A stretch of 64,000 bases of DNA from Deltaproteobacteria bacterium (GTDB lineage Bacteria > Desulfobacterota > Deferrimicrobia > Deferrimicrobiales > Deferrimicrobiaceae): contig JAKAHC010000002.1 in NCBI GenBank assembly GCA_021815305.1, forward strand, positions 160,112 through 224,111. The letters run 5' to 3'. The notes below the pieces were generated by a model. That model searched no databases and was not told the DNA's origin. It worked only from the letters and a program-made list of their open reading frames with translations. Shown here piece after piece: positions 20,158 through 31,021 of this stretch. The position numbers were made by a program, and so were the translations under genes. The first letter of the stretch is position 1. Each line of letters opens with the position of its first letter.

Positions 20158-23100
20158 GTGCCCAAGCGTACCGACCTGAAAAAGATCATGCTCATCGGAT
20201 CCGGCCCGATCATCATCGGGCAGGCGTGCGAGTTCGACTACTCCGGGACCCAGGCGTGCAAGGCCCTGCGGGAGGAAGGATACACGGTCGTCCTCGTCAA
20301 CAGCAACCCCGCAACGATCATGACGGACACGGAGCTCGCCGACCGGACCTACATCGAGCCGATCACTCCGGAGATCGTCGCGAAGATCATCGAGAGGGAA
20401 CGTCCTGACGCGCTTCTCCCGACGATCGGCGGGCAGACGGGCCTGAATATCGCCGTTTCCCTCCACGAGATGGGGGTCCTGCAGAAGTACGGCGTGGAAC
20501 TCATCGGGGCGAACTTCGAGGCCATACAGAAGGCGGAAGACCGCGATCTGTTCCGGAAGGCGATGGAGAAGCTCGGCCTCACCGTGCCGCGCTCCGCCTA
20601 CATCCGCTCCCTCGAGGAGGCCCTCCAGATCATCGCCGGCATCGGGTATCCGGCCATCATCCGGCCGTCCTTCACCCTCGGGGGAACGGGGGCCGGGATC
20701 GCCTACAACCGCGAGGAGTACGAGGAGGCGATCCGCTGGGCGCTGGACGCCTCCCCGAAACGCACCGTCCTCGTGGAGCAGTCGGTGATCGGATGGAAGG
20801 AGTTCGAGCTCGAGGTCATGCGGGACCTCGCCGACAACGTGGTCATCATCTGTTCCATCGAAAACCTCGACCCGATGGGAGTGCACACGGGGGATTCGAT
20901 CACCGTCGCCCCCGCGCAGACTCTGACCGACAAGGAGTACCAGTTGATGCGCAACGCCGCGTTGCGCATCATCCGGGAGATCGGCGTTGACACCGGAGGG
21001 AGCAACATCCAGTTCGCCGTTCACCCGGAGACCGGGGAAATGGCGGTCATCGAGATGAACCCGCGCGTTTCGCGCTCCTCCGCGCTGGCCTCCAAGGCGA
21101 CCGGTTTCCCCATCGCCAAGATCGCCGCCAAGCTCGCGGTGGGGTACACGCTCGACGAGATCCGAAACGACATCACTAAGGAGACGCCTGCCTCCTTCGA
21201 ACCCACCATCGACTACGTGGTGACGAAAATCCCCCGGTTCACGTTCGAGAAGTTTCCCCAGACCGAGGACGTTCTCGGGACCCAGATGAAGTCGGTGGGG
21301 GAGGTGATGGCGATCGGGAGGACCTTCAAGGAATCCCTGCAGAAAGCGTTGCGTTCGCTGGAGACGGGCGTATACGGGTTCGAGGAGGTCCTCCCCCCCC
21401 CGGAAGACGGCGATCGCCCGTCGCGCCGGAAAACGATCGAGGAAAAGCTGCGCAAGCCCAACTCACAGCGTCTTCTCTACATCGGAGAGGCGTTCCGGGA
21501 CGGCTGGAGCGCCCTGGAGATCCGCGGTCTGACGGGGATCGATCCGTGGTTCCTCGAGAACATCCGGCAGATCATCGCGATGGAAGGGGAGATCCGGGCA
21601 CGCGCAGCGTCGATCCGTTCCGTGGATGCGGAGAGCGTCGCGGAAAAAGCGGCCTTCTGGCGGAAGGCCAAGGAGAGCGGCTTTTCCGACCGGCGCCTGG
21701 CGAAACTGCTGGGGGCGGCGGAAGACGACGTCCGCCGGATGCGGATCGCGGCGGGGGTCTCGGCGGTGTTCAAGCGGGTCGACACCTGCGGCGCGGAGTT
21801 CGTGGCCCACACCCCTTACCTCTACTCCACGTACGAACGGGAAAACGAGTGCATGCCCACCGCCCGGAGAAAAGTGGTGATCCTGGGGGGGGGGCCGAAC
21901 CGCATCGGACAGGGGATCGAGTTCGACTATTGCTGCGTCCACGGGGTCTTCGCCCTTCGAGAGGAAGGGTTCGAGACGATCATGGTGAACTGCAACCCCG
22001 AAACCGTCTCCACGGACTACGACACCTCCGACCGCCTCTACTTCGAGCCCCTGACGAAGGAAGACGTCCTCGCCATCCTCGAGGACGAGAAACCCGAGGG
22101 AGTGATCGTGCAGTTCGGCGGCCAGACCCCCCTGAAGCTCTCCGTTCCCCTCGAAAGGGAGGGGGTGAGGATCCTCGGAACCTCGCCGGACAGCATCGAC
22201 CGCGCCGAGGACCGGGAGCGCTTTTCGGAGATGCTCGACAGGCTCCGGTTGCGGCAGCCGCCGAACGGCATCGCACGCTCCATGGCGGAGGCCGTGGGGA
22301 TCGCGGAGCGCATCGGGTATCCCGTGCTTTTGCGCCCCTCCTACGTTCTCGGCGGCCGTGCGATGGAGATCGTCCACGACGAAGCGGGATTGCGGAAATA
22401 CCTCACCCACGCCGTGGTCGCCTCGGAGGCGCGCCCCGTGCTGGTCGACCGGTTCCTCGAGGACGCCATCGAGATCGACGTGGATGCGATCTCCGACGGG
22501 GCGACCGTCGTGATCGGCGGGATCATGGAGCACATCGAGGAGGCGGGCGTCCATTCGGGGGACTCCGCGTGCTCCCTTCCTCCGCACTCGATCCCGAAGG
22601 AGACCATCGCGGAGATCGCAAGGCAGACGCGGGAGCTGGCGAAGGAGCTCTCCGTCGTCGGGCTGATGAACGTGCAGTTCGCGATCCAGAAAGGGCAGAT
22701 CTTCATCCTGGAAGTCAATCCGCGCGCCTCCCGCACGGTCCCGTTCGTGAGCAAGGCGATCGGCGTCCCGCTGGCGAAGCTCGCCGCGAAGGTGATGGCG
22801 GGGAGGCGGCTTGCCGACCTGGGGTTCACCTCGGAAATCGTTCCGGGGCACATCTGCGTGAAGGAGGCGGTCTTCCCGTTCATCAAGTTCCCCGACGTCG
22901 ACACCCTTCTCGGCCCGGAGATGAAGTCGACCGGAGAGGTGATGGGAATCGACCGGAAGTTCGGCACCGCCTTCGCAAAGGCGCAGATCGCGGCGGGCAT
23001 GAACCTGCCTCTCTCCGGAAAAGTCTTCATCAGCGTGAGGGACGAGGACAAGGCCGGGTTGCTCGCCCCCGCCCGTCTTCTGCACCGGTCTGGTTTTTCC

Positions 23101-23439
23101 ATCGTGGCCACGCGCGGGACGGCGGCGTACCTCACGGACCGCGGCGTCCCCTCCGAGGCGGTGATGAAGATCAACGAGGGACGTCCCCATGTCGCGGACC
23201 TTATCAAGAACGGCGAGATCGCGCTGGTGATCAATACCCCTCTCGGGGCGCAGTCGAAAGCGGATTCCTACTACATCCGGCGCACGGCGCTGATCTACAA
23301 CATCCCGTATTTCACGACCCTCGCCGCAGCCCGGGCCGCGTCGCTCGCCATCTCGGACCTGATCCGGGACGAACTTTCCGTGCAGAGCCTGCAGGAGTAC
23401 CACGAGACTGCGCGGAAAGACGCCCACGGGGTGCGGTGA
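20158..23439 (+). CDS. carB: Carbamoyl-phosphate synthase large subunit
   Basis: A 1093-residue enzyme with two ATP-grasp halves. Each half begins with a recognisable repeat ([20 protein letters not shown] and [19 protein letters not shown]). The first half activates bicarbonate, the second phosphorylates carbamate. The last 130 or so residues are the allosteric MGS-like domain ([14 protein letters not shown]). The GTG start at 20158 follows CAGGAG. It is about 20 residues longer than the E. coli protein, with the extra length spread in the middle. It overlaps recG by four bases. Confidence 0.97.
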   Translation: MPKRTDLKKIMLIGSGPIIIGQACEFDYSGTQACKALREEGYTVVLVNSNPATIMTDTELADRTYIEPITPEIVAKIIERERPDALLPTIGGQTGLNIAVSLHEMGVLQKYGVELIGANFEAIQKAEDRDLFRKAMEKLGLTVPRSAYIRSLEEALQIIAGIGYPAIIRPSFTLGGTGAGIAYNREEYEEAIRWALDASPKRTVLVEQSVIGWKEFELEVMRDLADNVVIICSIENLDPMGVHTGDSITVAPAQTLTDKEYQLMRNAALRIIREIGVDTGGSNIQFAVHPETGEMAVIEMNPRVSRSSALASKATGFPIAKIAAKLAVGYTLDEIRNDITKETPASFEPTIDYVVTKIPRFTFEKFPQTEDVLGTQMKSVGEVMAIGRTFKESLQKALRSLETGVYGFEEVLPPPEDGDRPSRRKTIEEKLRKPNSQRLLYIGEAFRDGWSALEIRGLTGIDPWFLENIRQIIAMEGEIRARAASIRSVDAESVAEKAAFWRKAKESGFSDRRLAKLLGAAEDDVRRMRIAAGVSAVFKRVDTCGAEFVAHTPYLYSTYERENECMPTARRKVVILGGGPNRIGQGIEFDYCCVHGVFALREEGFETIMVNCNPETVSTDYDTSDRLYFEPLTKEDVLAILEDEKPEGVIVQFGGQTPLKLSVPLEREGVRILGTSPDSIDRAEDRERFSEMLDRLRLRQPPNGIARSMAEAVGIAERIGYPVLLRPSYVLGGRAMEIVHDEAGLRKYLTHAVVASEARPVLVDRFLEDAIEIDVDAISDGATVVIGGIMEHIEEAGVHSGDSACSLPPHSIPKETIAEIARQTRELAKELSVVGLMNVQFAIQKGQIFILEVNPRASRTVPFVSKAIGVPLAKLAAKVMAGRRLADLGFTSEIVPGHICVKEAVFPFIKFPDVDTLLGPEMKSTGEVMGIDRKFGTAFAKAQIAAGMNLPLSGKVFISVRDEDKAGLLAPARLLHRSGFSIVATRGTAAYLTDRGVPSEAVMKINEGRPHVADLIKNGEIALVINTPLGAQSKADSYYIRRTALIYNIPYFTTLAAARAASLAISDLIRDELSVQSLQEYHETARKDAHGVR

Positions 23440-25523
23440 CCGCGCAGCATCCCATCCAGTTCGTGAAGGGCGTGGGGCCACGCATCGCCGGGAAACTTGC
23501 CGCCCGCGGGATCCTGACGGTGCAGGACGCGCTCTACTTCTTCCCCAGAGGATATGAGGACCGCAGGAGCGTTATTCCCATCCGGGCGCTGGCCCCGGGG
23601 CAGAACGTTCCCGTGAGGGGGAAGGTCCTTTCCGTACAGGGGGGGGAACCGGGATACCGGGGGCCGAAGGTCCTGACGGTCACGATTGCGGACGGAACCG
23701 GCAGGATCGTCGCCAAGTGGTTCCGGTTCCATCCTTCTCTTGCCGAGCGGTTCCGCGTGGGCAAGACGGTGACATTGTGCGGCGCGGCGCGATGGTTCCG
23801 GTTTCTTCCGGAAATGCACCACCCCGAGATCCTCTCCGAGGAGGACGAGGCGGACCCGATCCATTTCGGCCGGATCGTCCCCGTCTACCCGGAGGTGGCG
23901 GGGGTTCCCGCGAAGCTCCTGCGGAGGATCCAGTGGGAGGTCGTCCACCGCCACGCGGACACGGAACAGGAATGTTTTCCCGGGTGGATTCTGGAAAGGG
24001 CGGGAGTCCCGCCCCTCCGGGAGTCGCTGGCCGCCATCCACTTTCCGCAGGACGACGCGGACGCCGCCAGGTTCCGCGACTTTTCCTCGCCGCAGCAGAT
24101 GCGGCTGGTCTTCGGAGAAATCTTTTCCCTGCAGTGGGCGATCGCCGTGCGGCGAGCGGGAATGGAACGGGAAAGATCGACCCCGCTGCCCTGGGACCGG
24201 GAGATCGTGGAGGAGATCAAGCGCCGGCTCCCTTTCCGGCTGACCGAAGCGCAGAGACGGGTGGTCAACGAGATCCTGAAGGACCTGGGGAATCCTCACC
24301 CCATGCACCGGCTGCTCCAGGGGGACGTCGGCAGCGGGAAGACGATCGTGGCGTGGATCGCCTCGATGGTCGCCTGGAGGCATGGTGTGCAGACCGCCGT
24401 GATGGCCCCGACGGAGATCCTCGCCGAGCAGCACCACCAGCGGTTCGCCGCGCTCTCCGAGGGTTTGCCCGTGCGGATGACCCTCCTGTCCGCCGCGCTG
24501 CCGCCGAAGGACCGGGAGGAGGCGCGGAAGAGGATCCGTGCGGGGGATGCGGACATCGCCATAGGGACGCACGCCCTCCTGCAGGAGAGCGTGGAATTCC
24601 GCAACCTCGCTTTGGGCATCATCGACGAGCAGCATCGGTTCGGTGTGCTGCAGAGGGCCGCCCTGCGGAACAAGGCGAGATCCTCCCCCCACCTCCTCGT
24701 CATGACCGCCACACCTATCCCGAGGACCCTCGCCATCACTCTTTACGGGGATCTCGACGTCTCCGTCATCGACCAGATGCCCCACGGGAGGCTTCCCGTC
24801 CGGACGAGGGTCGTGGAGGAACGGGAGCGACAATGGGTCTTCGAAGAGATCCGGGGAGAGCTTTCCCGCGGGGGAAGGTGCTATATCGTGCTTCCCCTGG
24901 TGGAGGAGTCGGAGAGGACGGATCTGAGGGACGCCACCAGGACGGCCGAGCGCATGAGGGAGACTTTTCCCGAAACGGGCGTGGGTCTGCTGCACGGCCG
25001 CATGAAAGCGGAAGAGAAGGAATCCGTGATGCGGCGGTTCAAGGGGGGGGCTCTCGGGATCCTGGTTTCCACCACCGTCGTCGAGGTGGGAGTCGACGTG
25101 CCGGAGGCCACCATCATGGTGATCGAACACGCCGATCGTTTCGGTTTGTCCCAGCTCCACCAGTTGCGGGGCAGGGTGGGACGGGGAACCAGACCGTCCG
25201 CATGCTACCTGATGGTGAGAGAGGAGCAGGGGGAGGATGCGAGAACCCGCCTCGCGATCATGGAGGAATCTACCGACGGGTTCCGGATTGCGGAGGCGGA
25301 CCTCAAACTCCGGGGCCCGGGAGACTTCGCCGGGGTGCGGCAATCGGGGATCCCCGACCTCGTGTTCGCCGACCTCGTCCGGGATGCCGGCATGCTGCGC
25401 GTCGCCAGGGAGATCGTCGCCGATCTGTACCGGAGGGATCCGGGCCTCGGCGCCCCGGAGCATGATGGGATCCGCCGCTTTCTCGCCCGCAGGGAAGCCG
25501 CTTCGTCCCGCGCCATGGAATAA
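23436..25523 (+). CDS. recG: ATP-dependent DNA helicase RecG
   Basis: A 695-residue branch-migration helicase that reverses stalled replication forks. It has the N-terminal OB-type wedge domain ([18 protein letters not shown] start), Walker A GDVGSGKT, the DEQH box, TATPIPRTL, and the helicase C-terminal motifs [10 protein letters not shown] and QLRGRVGRG. The GTG start overlaps the carB stop. It lacks the long N-terminal extension seen in some Geobacter RecG proteins. The ribosome-binding site is weak, which fits coupling to carB. Confidence 0.95.
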   Translation: MTAQHPIQFVKGVGPRIAGKLAARGILTVQDALYFFPRGYEDRRSVIPIRALAPGQNVPVRGKVLSVQGGEPGYRGPKVLTVTIADGTGRIVAKWFRFHPSLAERFRVGKTVTLCGAARWFRFLPEMHHPEILSEEDEADPIHFGRIVPVYPEVAGVPAKLLRRIQWEVVHRHADTEQECFPGWILERAGVPPLRESLAAIHFPQDDADAARFRDFSSPQQMRLVFGEIFSLQWAIAVRRAGMERERSTPLPWDREIVEEIKRRLPFRLTEAQRRVVNEILKDLGNPHPMHRLLQGDVGSGKTIVAWIASMVAWRHGVQTAVMAPTEILAEQHHQRFAALSEGLPVRMTLLSAALPPKDREEARKRIRAGDADIAIGTHALLQESVEFRNLALGIIDEQHRFGVLQRAALRNKARSSPHLLVMTATPIPRTLAITLYGDLDVSVIDQMPHGRLPVRTRVVEERERQWVFEEIRGELSRGGRCYIVLPLVEESERTDLRDATRTAERMRETFPETGVGLLHGRMKAEEKESVMRRFKGGALGILVSTTVVEVGVDVPEATIMVIEHADRFGLSQLHQLRGRVGRGTRPSACYLMVREEQGEDARTRLAIMEESTDGFRIAEADLKLRGPGDFAGVRQSGIPDLVFADLVRDAGMLRVAREIVADLYRRDPGLGAPEHDGIRRFLARREAASSRAME

Positions 25524-25531
25524 CCGGTGGG

Positions 25532-25561
25532 TTGCCAAACAGCCGGGAATTCCATTAAAGT
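25532..25561 (+). promoter_or_regulatory. Possible promoter upstream of the aminotransferase-hom genes
   Basis: TTGCCA (25532-25537) and TAAAGT (25556-25561) lie 18 bases apart in an AT-rich 67-base gap after recG. The minus-10 match is only four of six. The drop in GC content in this short gap is the best support for a new transcription start. Confidence 0.35.
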
Positions 25562-25590
25562 ATTTCTTTTATCCTTTACAGGAGATCCTC

Positions 25591-26787
25591 ATGGAAGAGT
25601 TCCGGAGAATCCAACGGTTGCCGCCTTATGTTTTCGCCGTGGTCACGGATCTGAAGTCGAAGATGCGACGCGCAGGCGAGGACATCATCGACCTCGGCAT
25701 GGGGAACCCCGACCTTCCCACGCCGAAACACATCGTCGAAAAACTGATCGAGGCGGCCCGCAACCCGAGGAACCACAGATACTCCGCCTCCCGCGGGATC
25801 CCGAAGCTGCGGCTGGCCATCTGCAACTGGTACAAGCGGAAGTACGGAGTGGATCTCGACCCCGACACCGAGACGATCGCCACGATCGGGGCGAAGGAGG
25901 GGCTGTCCCATCTGGTCCTGGCCACCATGGGGCCCGGCGACATCGCCCTGGTCCCCAGCCCGACCTATCCCATTCATACCTACTCGGTGATCATCGCAGG
26001 CGCGGACGTGCGGTCCATCTCGCTCACCCGCGGGGGCGAAGACTTTCTGGAACGGGTCGAACGCGCAATGAAGACGCTTTGGCCGCGCCCGAAAATGATG
26101 ATCCTTTCCTTCCCCCACAACCCGACCACCGAAGTGGTGGACCTTGAGTTTTTCAAGCGGGTCGTCGCCTTCGCGAAGGAGAACGAGATCCTCGTCGTCC
26201 ACGACCTGGCCTACGCGGACCTCGTCTTCGACGGGTACAAGGCCCCCTCCATCCTGCAGGTCCCCGGCGCGAAGGACGTTGCGGTCGAGCTGTATTCCAT
26301 GTCCAAGGGGTACTCGATGCCCGGCTGGCGGGTCGGGTTCGTCGTGGGAAACCGGCGGATGGTGGGCGCTCTCACCCGCATCAAGAGCTACCTCGATTAC
26401 GGGATGTTCCAGGCCATCCAGATCGCCGCCACGGTCGCGCTCAACGGGCCGCACCGCGTAGTGGAAGAGGCGGTCGAGGTGTACCGCAAACGCCGGGACT
26501 GCCTCGTCGACGGCTTCGCCCGCATCGGGTGGGAGTTCGAAAAGCCCAAAGGGACGATGTTCGTCTGGGCGCCAGTACCGGAGGCTTTCAAAACGCTGGA
26601 CTCCCTCGAGTTCTCGAAACACCTTCTCACGCACGCGAAGGTCGCGGTATCGCCCGGAATCGGGTTCGGGGAGCACGGCGAGGGGTTCGTCCGTTTCGCC
26701 CTGGTGGAGAACGAGCACCGCATCCGCCAGGCGATCCGGGGAGTCAAGGCGATGTTCCAGGCGCCGGCCCGGACGCGCGCGAAATGA
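25591..26787 (+). CDS. alaC: Class I/II aminotransferase, AlaC-like
   Basis: A 398-residue PLP aminotransferase. The substrate-side [19 protein letters not shown], and the Schiff-base lysine in [16 protein letters not shown] are present. It resembles AlaC, a glutamate-pyruvate transaminase, and relatives that sit next to hom in deltaproteobacteria, where an aspartate or homoserine-linked role has been suggested. The exact amino acid cannot be read from sequence. ATG 25591 is preceded by CAGGAG. The stop overlaps the hom start (ATGA), so the two are co-translated. Confidence 0.85.
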   Translation: MEEFRRIQRLPPYVFAVVTDLKSKMRRAGEDIIDLGMGNPDLPTPKHIVEKLIEAARNPRNHRYSASRGIPKLRLAICNWYKRKYGVDLDPDTETIATIGAKEGLSHLVLATMGPGDIALVPSPTYPIHTYSVIIAGADVRSISLTRGGEDFLERVERAMKTLWPRPKMMILSFPHNPTTEVVDLEFFKRVVAFAKENEILVVHDLAYADLVFDGYKAPSILQVPGAKDVAVELYSMSKGYSMPGWRVGFVVGNRRMVGALTRIKSYLDYGMFQAIQIAATVALNGPHRVVEEAVEVYRKRRDCLVDGFARIGWEFEKPKGTMFVWAPVPEAFKTLDSLEFSKHLLTHAKVAVSPGIGFGEHGEGFVRFALVENEHRIRQAIRGVKAMFQAPARTRAK

Positions 26788-28103
26788 ACGGCGTCCTCAA
26801 GGAGATCGGCGTCGGGGTCGTCGGCTTCGGAACCGTCGGCACCGGAACGGTCAAGCTTCTCATCGAGAACGCGGAACAGCTGCGGAAGCGGGTGGGAATC
26901 CCGGTTCGTCTCGTGCGCGTCGGCGACAACGACCTTGGGCGGGATCGCGGAATCCGCCTCGCGGAAGGTGTGCTCGTCGGCGACGGGATGAAAGTGGCGC
27001 GAGACCCGTCCGTCCACATTCTCGTCGAACTGGTCGGGGGCACGGGAGCGGCGAAGGACTTTCTCCTCGAAGCCGTGAGGAACGGGAAATCCGTCGTGAC
27101 GGCGAACAAGGCGCTCCTCGCGGAATGCGGCCCGGAAATCGAAAGGGCGGTCCTGGATGCCGGCGTGGACATCGGTTTCGAGGCAAGCGTCGGAGGCGGC
27201 ATCCCGATCATCCGCACCCTCCGGGAAGGTTTGGCGGCCAACCGGATCCGGGGCATCTTCGGGATCATCAACGGGACGTGCAACTACATCCTCTCGCGCA
27301 TGACGAAAGAGGGAAAGCCTTTCGCGGAAGTGCTCGCGGAGGCCCAGAAGGCGGGCCTGGCGGAAGCCGACCCGTCCTTCGACGTGGACGGGATCGACAC
27401 CGCGCACAAGCTGGCGATCCTGGTCTGGCTCGCCACCGGCGGCCACGTCCCCCCGAAGGAGATCTTCGTCGAGGGGATACGGGACGTTTCCCCGGAGGAC
27501 ATCGCCTTCGCCAGGGAGTTCGGGTACACCATCAAGCTTCTGGCGATCGCCAAGGAAAACGGGACGGGGATCGAGGTGCGGGTCCACCCCACGATGATCC
27601 CCTCGCACTATCTCCTGTCCACCGTCGACGGGGCGTTCAACGCGATCTACGTGAAGGGCGATTTCGTCGGGTCCTCGCTCTCCTACGGCCAGGGGGCGGG
27701 GATGCTCCCCACGGCGTCGGCGGTGGTGAGCGACATCATCGAGATCTCCCGGAACCTGCGCCGCGGCTCGAGCGGGAGGATCCCGCCGAGCGGATTCTTC
27801 CTGGCCGACCCCGCGGCACGGATCGATGTGGCTCCCTTCCACCAGGTCTACAGCGAGTATTACCTCCGGATCCGGGTGGTGGACAAGCCGGGCGTGCTCT
27901 CCCGCATCGCCGGGGTGCTGGGACACCACGCGATCAGCATCTCCTCCGTGCTGCAAAAGGGGAGGGGAGAGAGCGCGGTTCCCATCTACATCGTCACTCA
28001 CCGGGCGAAGGAGAGCGACATGCGGGCCGCGCTCGACGAGGTGGACCGGCTGCCCGACATCCTCGAACGGACCCGGATGATCCGGATCGAAACGAACCTG
28101 TAA
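26784..28103 (+). CDS. hom: Homoserine dehydrogenase
   Basis: A 439-residue enzyme that reduces aspartate semialdehyde to homoserine. It has the Rossmann motif GFGTVGTG, the catalytic region NGTCNYIL with the [16 protein letters not shown] segment, and a C-terminal ACT domain ([21 protein letters not shown] begins it) expected to bind threonine for feedback inhibition. It is a stand-alone Hom and not fused to aspartokinase. It overlaps the aminotransferase and is followed by a putative homoserine kinase, so this is a threonine/methionine precursor segment. Confidence 0.95.
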   Translation: MNGVLKEIGVGVVGFGTVGTGTVKLLIENAEQLRKRVGIPVRLVRVGDNDLGRDRGIRLAEGVLVGDGMKVARDPSVHILVELVGGTGAAKDFLLEAVRNGKSVVTANKALLAECGPEIERAVLDAGVDIGFEASVGGGIPIIRTLREGLAANRIRGIFGIINGTCNYILSRMTKEGKPFAEVLAEAQKAGLAEADPSFDVDGIDTAHKLAILVWLATGGHVPPKEIFVEGIRDVSPEDIAFAREFGYTIKLLAIAKENGTGIEVRVHPTMIPSHYLLSTVDGAFNAIYVKGDFVGSSLSYGQGAGMLPTASAVVSDIIEISRNLRRGSSGRIPPSGFFLADPAARIDVAPFHQVYSEYYLRIRVVDKPGVLSRIAGVLGHHAISISSVLQKGRGESAVPIYIVTHRAKESDMRAALDEVDRLPDILERTRMIRIETNL

Positions 28104-28155
28104 GCCGGGACGGGTGAAGGAACGCGATGGAAAGGGATCGACCGGAAGGTTTCGG

Positions 28156-28171
28156 CTCCTGAACGAAGGAG
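28156..28171 (+). promoter_or_regulatory. Small hairpin covering the ribosome-binding site of the next gene
   Basis: CTCCT (28156-28160) can pair with AGGAG (28167-28171) around a six-base loop. The second arm is the Shine-Dalgarno sequence of the gene at 28178. Whether this is regulatory or chance is open, since the stem is only five pairs. Confidence 0.3.
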
Positions 28172-28177
28172 AGTTCG

Positions 28178-29383
28178 ATGGGAAACAAGTACATCATCCT
28201 CATCGGGGACGGCATGGCCGACTGGCCGATCCCCTCCATCGGGGACCGGACCCCCCTCGAGGCCGCGCAGAAGCCGAACATGGATTTCATGGCGGCGCAC
28301 GGCTCGATCGGGATGGTCCAGGTCGTTCCGACGGAGATGTATCCCGGAAGCGATGTTTCCAACTTGAGCATCCTCGGGTACGATCCCGCCGCCGTGTACA
28401 CCGGCCGCTCGCCGCTGGAAGCGGCCTCCATCGGGATCTCCCTCGGTCCGGAAGACGTGGCGGTCCGGTGCAACATCGTCACGCTGGAAAACGAGGGGGC
28501 CGACTCCGGGATGGAGGACTTTTCCGCCGGACACATAAGCACCGCGGAGGCCGGTGAACTGCTCTGCGCTCTACAGGGGCGGGTCGCGGACCGGGGGGTC
28601 CGGTTCCACACCGGGGTATCGTACCGGCACCTGATGGTCTGGCCCGGCGGGAACGACCTCATGAAGACGACCCCGCCCCACGACATCCACGGGAAGAAGA
28701 TCACCGACTACCTTCCGAAAGGGGACGGCGCGGAACTCCTCCTGACGATCATGGAGATTTCCCGGGAGGTCTTTCCCGACCACCCGGTGAACCGGGCGCG
28801 GGTCGCCGAGGGAAAGCGCCCGGGCAACTCGGTGTGGCTCTGGGGGCAGGGGAAGGCTCCCAGGATCCCCACGTTCCGGGACAAATTCGGCCTGTCGGGA
28901 GCCGTGGTCGCCGCCGTGGATCTCATCAAGGGGATCGGCATCTACGCGGGGCTCGAAGTGATCGACGTCCCGGGCGCGACGGGCTACATCGACACGAACT
29001 ACCGGGGGAAAGCCGAGTACGCCCTGCGGCAGCTCGAGGAAAAGGATTTTGTCCTGATCCACGTGGAGGCGCCAGACGAGGCGGGTCACAACGGCAGCGT
29101 CGAGGACAAGATCCTTGCGATCGAGCGGATCGACCGGGAGATGCTGGGACCGCTCCTGGCGAGGATCCGGGAAAAGGGAGACCTCCGGGTGTTGCTGCTC
29201 CCCGACCATCCGACCCCCGTGAAGATCCGTACTCACGCCCAGGAACCGGTTCCGTTCGTCTTCTACCCGCCATCGCCGGGTCTCAACGCGCGGACCGGGA
29301 GGCGGTACACGGAGGCGGAGGGCCGGGCGTCGGGCCAGTTCGTTCCGGCGGGGACCCGCCTGATCGAGTACCTCCTCGCCTGA
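28178..29383 (+). CDS. Phosphoglycerate-mutase-superfamily protein, probable homoserine kinase
   Basis: A 401-residue protein of the archaeal-type cofactor-independent phosphoglycerate mutase group within the alkaline phosphatase superfamily. Metal ligands are visible in LIGDGMAD, APDEAGHNG, LLPDHPTP and IRTHAQEPVPF; the phosphorylated Ser/Thr should lie in GSDVSNLSILGYDP. A subfamily of these proteins, found next to hom and thrC in bacteria that lack thrB, has been proposed as the missing homoserine kinase (TIGR02535). Here it directly follows hom, and a separate gpmA is present at 61875-62579, which makes the homoserine kinase reading more likely than glycolysis. ATG 28178 has AAGGAGAG upstream. 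Confidence 0.75.
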   Translation: MGNKYIILIGDGMADWPIPSIGDRTPLEAAQKPNMDFMAAHGSIGMVQVVPTEMYPGSDVSNLSILGYDPAAVYTGRSPLEAASIGISLGPEDVAVRCNIVTLENEGADSGMEDFSAGHISTAEAGELLCALQGRVADRGVRFHTGVSYRHLMVWPGGNDLMKTTPPHDIHGKKITDYLPKGDGAELLLTIMEISREVFPDHPVNRARVAEGKRPGNSVWLWGQGKAPRIPTFRDKFGLSGAVVAAVDLIKGIGIYAGLEVIDVPGATGYIDTNYRGKAEYALRQLEEKDFVLIHVEAPDEAGHNGSVEDKILAIERIDREMLGPLLARIREKGDLRVLLLPDHPTPVKIRTHAQEPVPFVFYPPSPGLNARTGRRYTEAEGRASGQFVPAGTRLIEYLLA

Positions 29384-29395
29384 CCCCGGGGGACC

Positions 29396-29815
29396 GTGGA
29401 ACACGTCGCCACCATACGCGTGATCTATGGGGACACCGACGCGGCCGGAATCGTCTACTATGCGAACTACCTGCGGTGGTTCGAGGTCGGGCGGGCGGAA
29501 CTGATGCGGAGGAAAGGATTCTCGTACCGGGACGTGATGGACGGCGGAGTGCTCCTTCCCGCGATCGAGGCCGGGGCGACCTACCTCTCCTCGGCGCGCT
29601 ACGACGACGAACTTCGTGTCCTCGCCGAAATCCGGGAGGTACGGGGGGTCCGGCTGACTTTCGGGTACCGTATCGAGCGGGAGGACGGGACCCCGCTGGT
29701 GACGGGGCACACCGTGCACGCGTTCACCGGCCTCGACGGCAGGCCGGTGCGGCCGCCGGCCGCATTCCGCGAGCTTTTCGACAAGGAAGACACAATTCGA
29801 AAAAGGGGGGTCTGA
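29396..29815 (+). CDS. Acyl-CoA thioesterase, YbgC/4-hydroxybenzoyl-CoA type
   Basis: A 139-residue hot-dog-fold thioesterase. The YGDTDAAGIVYYANYLRWFE segment contains the catalytic Asp of the YbgC/4HBT group. Such enzymes hydrolyse short-chain acyl-CoA or acyl-ACP. In E. coli ybgC belongs to the tol-pal cluster, but here it is alone between the putative homoserine kinase and glpX, so its physiological substrate is unclear. GTG start at 29396. Confidence 0.82.
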   Translation: MEHVATIRVIYGDTDAAGIVYYANYLRWFEVGRAELMRRKGFSYRDVMDGGVLLPAIEAGATYLSSARYDDELRVLAEIREVRGVRLTFGYRIEREDGTPLVTGHTVHAFTGLDGRPVRPPAAFRELFDKEDTIRKRGV

Positions 29816-29819
29816 CAGA

Positions 29820-30776
29820 GTGGAGCGGAATCTCGCTTTGGAGGTCGTCCGGGTGACGGAGGCCGCAGCGCTTGCCGCGGCGAGGCTGATGGGCCGTGGG
29901 GACAACGTCGCGGCGGACCAGGCGGCCGTGACCGCGATGCGCAAGGCGTTGAACTTCGTCCAGTTCAAGGGCCGGGTGGTCATCGGCGAAGGGGAGCGGG
30001 ACGAGGCCCCCATGCTGTACATCGGGGAAGAGGTCGGGGCATCCGACTCTCCCCGGGTGGACATCGCGGTGGATCCCCTCGAAGGGACGAGCATCGTGGC
30101 GACGGGAGGAAACAATGCCCTCGCGGTGATCGCCATCGCGGAAGAGGGCGGCTTTCTCCACGCCCCCGACACCTACATGCAGAAGATCGCCGTGGGGCCG
30201 AACGCCAGCGGAGCGATCGACATCAGATCGTCCCCGACGGAGAACCTGCGCAGCATCGCCAAGGCGCTCAAGGTGTACGTGGAGGACCTGTGCGTGGTCA
30301 TCCTCGACCGTCCCCGCCACCAGGAGTTGATCAGGGAGGTGCGGGAGGCGGGCGCCCGGATCAAGCTGATCGGCGACGGCGACGTTGCGGGGGCGATCGC
30401 GACGGCGAAGGAAGGTTCGGGAGTCGACGTCCTCATGGGAACCGGGGGAGCTCCGGAAGGGGTGCTCGCCGCAGCGGCCCTCAAGTGCATGGGAGGGGAT
30501 TTCCAGGGAGTTTTGAAGTTCCGGAACAAGGAAGAGATCGATCGCGCGAAGACGATGGGGATCACCGACGTCAACCGGGTATACGCCCTCGGGGACCTGG
30601 CGCGCTCCGACGTGATGTTCGCCGCCACGGGGGTCACCTTCGGAGACTTTCTGCAGGGCGTTCGTTTCTTCAGCGGCGGCGCGCACACCCAGTCGGTCGT
30701 CATGCGGTCCCGGTCCCGCACGCTCCGGATCATCGAAACGACGCACTATTTCGAATACAAGCCGAATTACGACTGA
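29820..30776 (+). CDS. glpX: Fructose-1,6-bisphosphatase class II
   Basis: A 318-residue GlpX-type phosphatase of gluconeogenesis. The lithium-sensitive phosphatase motif DPLEGT and the metal-binding IGEGERDEAPML segment are present, and the protein covers the full family length. GTG 29820 has AAAAGGGGGG nine bases upstream. It overlaps the following ferredoxin frame by four bases if that gene starts at CTG. Supply of sugar phosphates from acetyl-CoA and pyruvate would need this step, which fits the neighbouring ferredoxin-dependent enzymes. Confidence 0.94.
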   Translation: MERNLALEVVRVTEAAALAAARLMGRGDNVAADQAAVTAMRKALNFVQFKGRVVIGEGERDEAPMLYIGEEVGASDSPRVDIAVDPLEGTSIVATGGNNALAVIAIAEEGGFLHAPDTYMQKIAVGPNASGAIDIRSSPTENLRSIAKALKVYVEDLCVVILDRPRHQELIREVREAGARIKLIGDGDVAGAIATAKEGSGVDVLMGTGGAPEGVLAAAALKCMGGDFQGVLKFRNKEEIDRAKTMGITDVNRVYALGDLARSDVMFAATGVTFGDFLQGVRFFSGGAHTQSVVMRSRSRTLRIIETTHYFEYKPNYD

Positions 30777-31021
30777 GGAAGGGCGGGATAACCGCCGGGG
30801 AGGGCAAGGCTACGGCTACGGGAAGGATCGAGATCGAATTCGAGCGGTGCAAGGCTTGCGAACTGTGCGTCCCCGTCTGCCCCAGGAACTGCATCGCGAT
30901 GGGCGGGAAGATCAACCGCCAGGGGTACGCCGCCGCGGACTTCACCCGCCCGGAAGACTGCACGGGATGCGCCGCATGCGCCGAGACGTGCCCCGACGTG
31001 TGCATCCGGGTGTGGCGATGA
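30773..31021 (+). CDS. korD: 2-oxoacid:ferredoxin oxidoreductase, ferredoxin-like delta subunit
   Basis: An 82-residue polyferredoxin with two complete 4Fe-4S motifs ([15 protein letters not shown] and [15 protein letters not shown]). It carries electrons from the catalytic subunits of the oxidoreductase. The start is unusual: between the upstream reading and the first conserved residues there is no ATG, GTG or TTG in frame. The only NTG is CTG at 30773, overlapping the glpX stop as CTGA; ATA at 30788 or ATC codons are other options. The end overlaps korA as ATGA. Confidence 0.78.
   Translation: MRKGGITAGEGKATATGRIEIEFERCKACELCVPVCPRNCIAMGGKINRQGYAAADFTRPEDCTGCAACAETCPDVCIRVWR

Noticed and set aside
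21463..23481. 672-codon open frame opposite carB
   Set aside because: Antisense shadow of carB, low-complexity composition, no motif.
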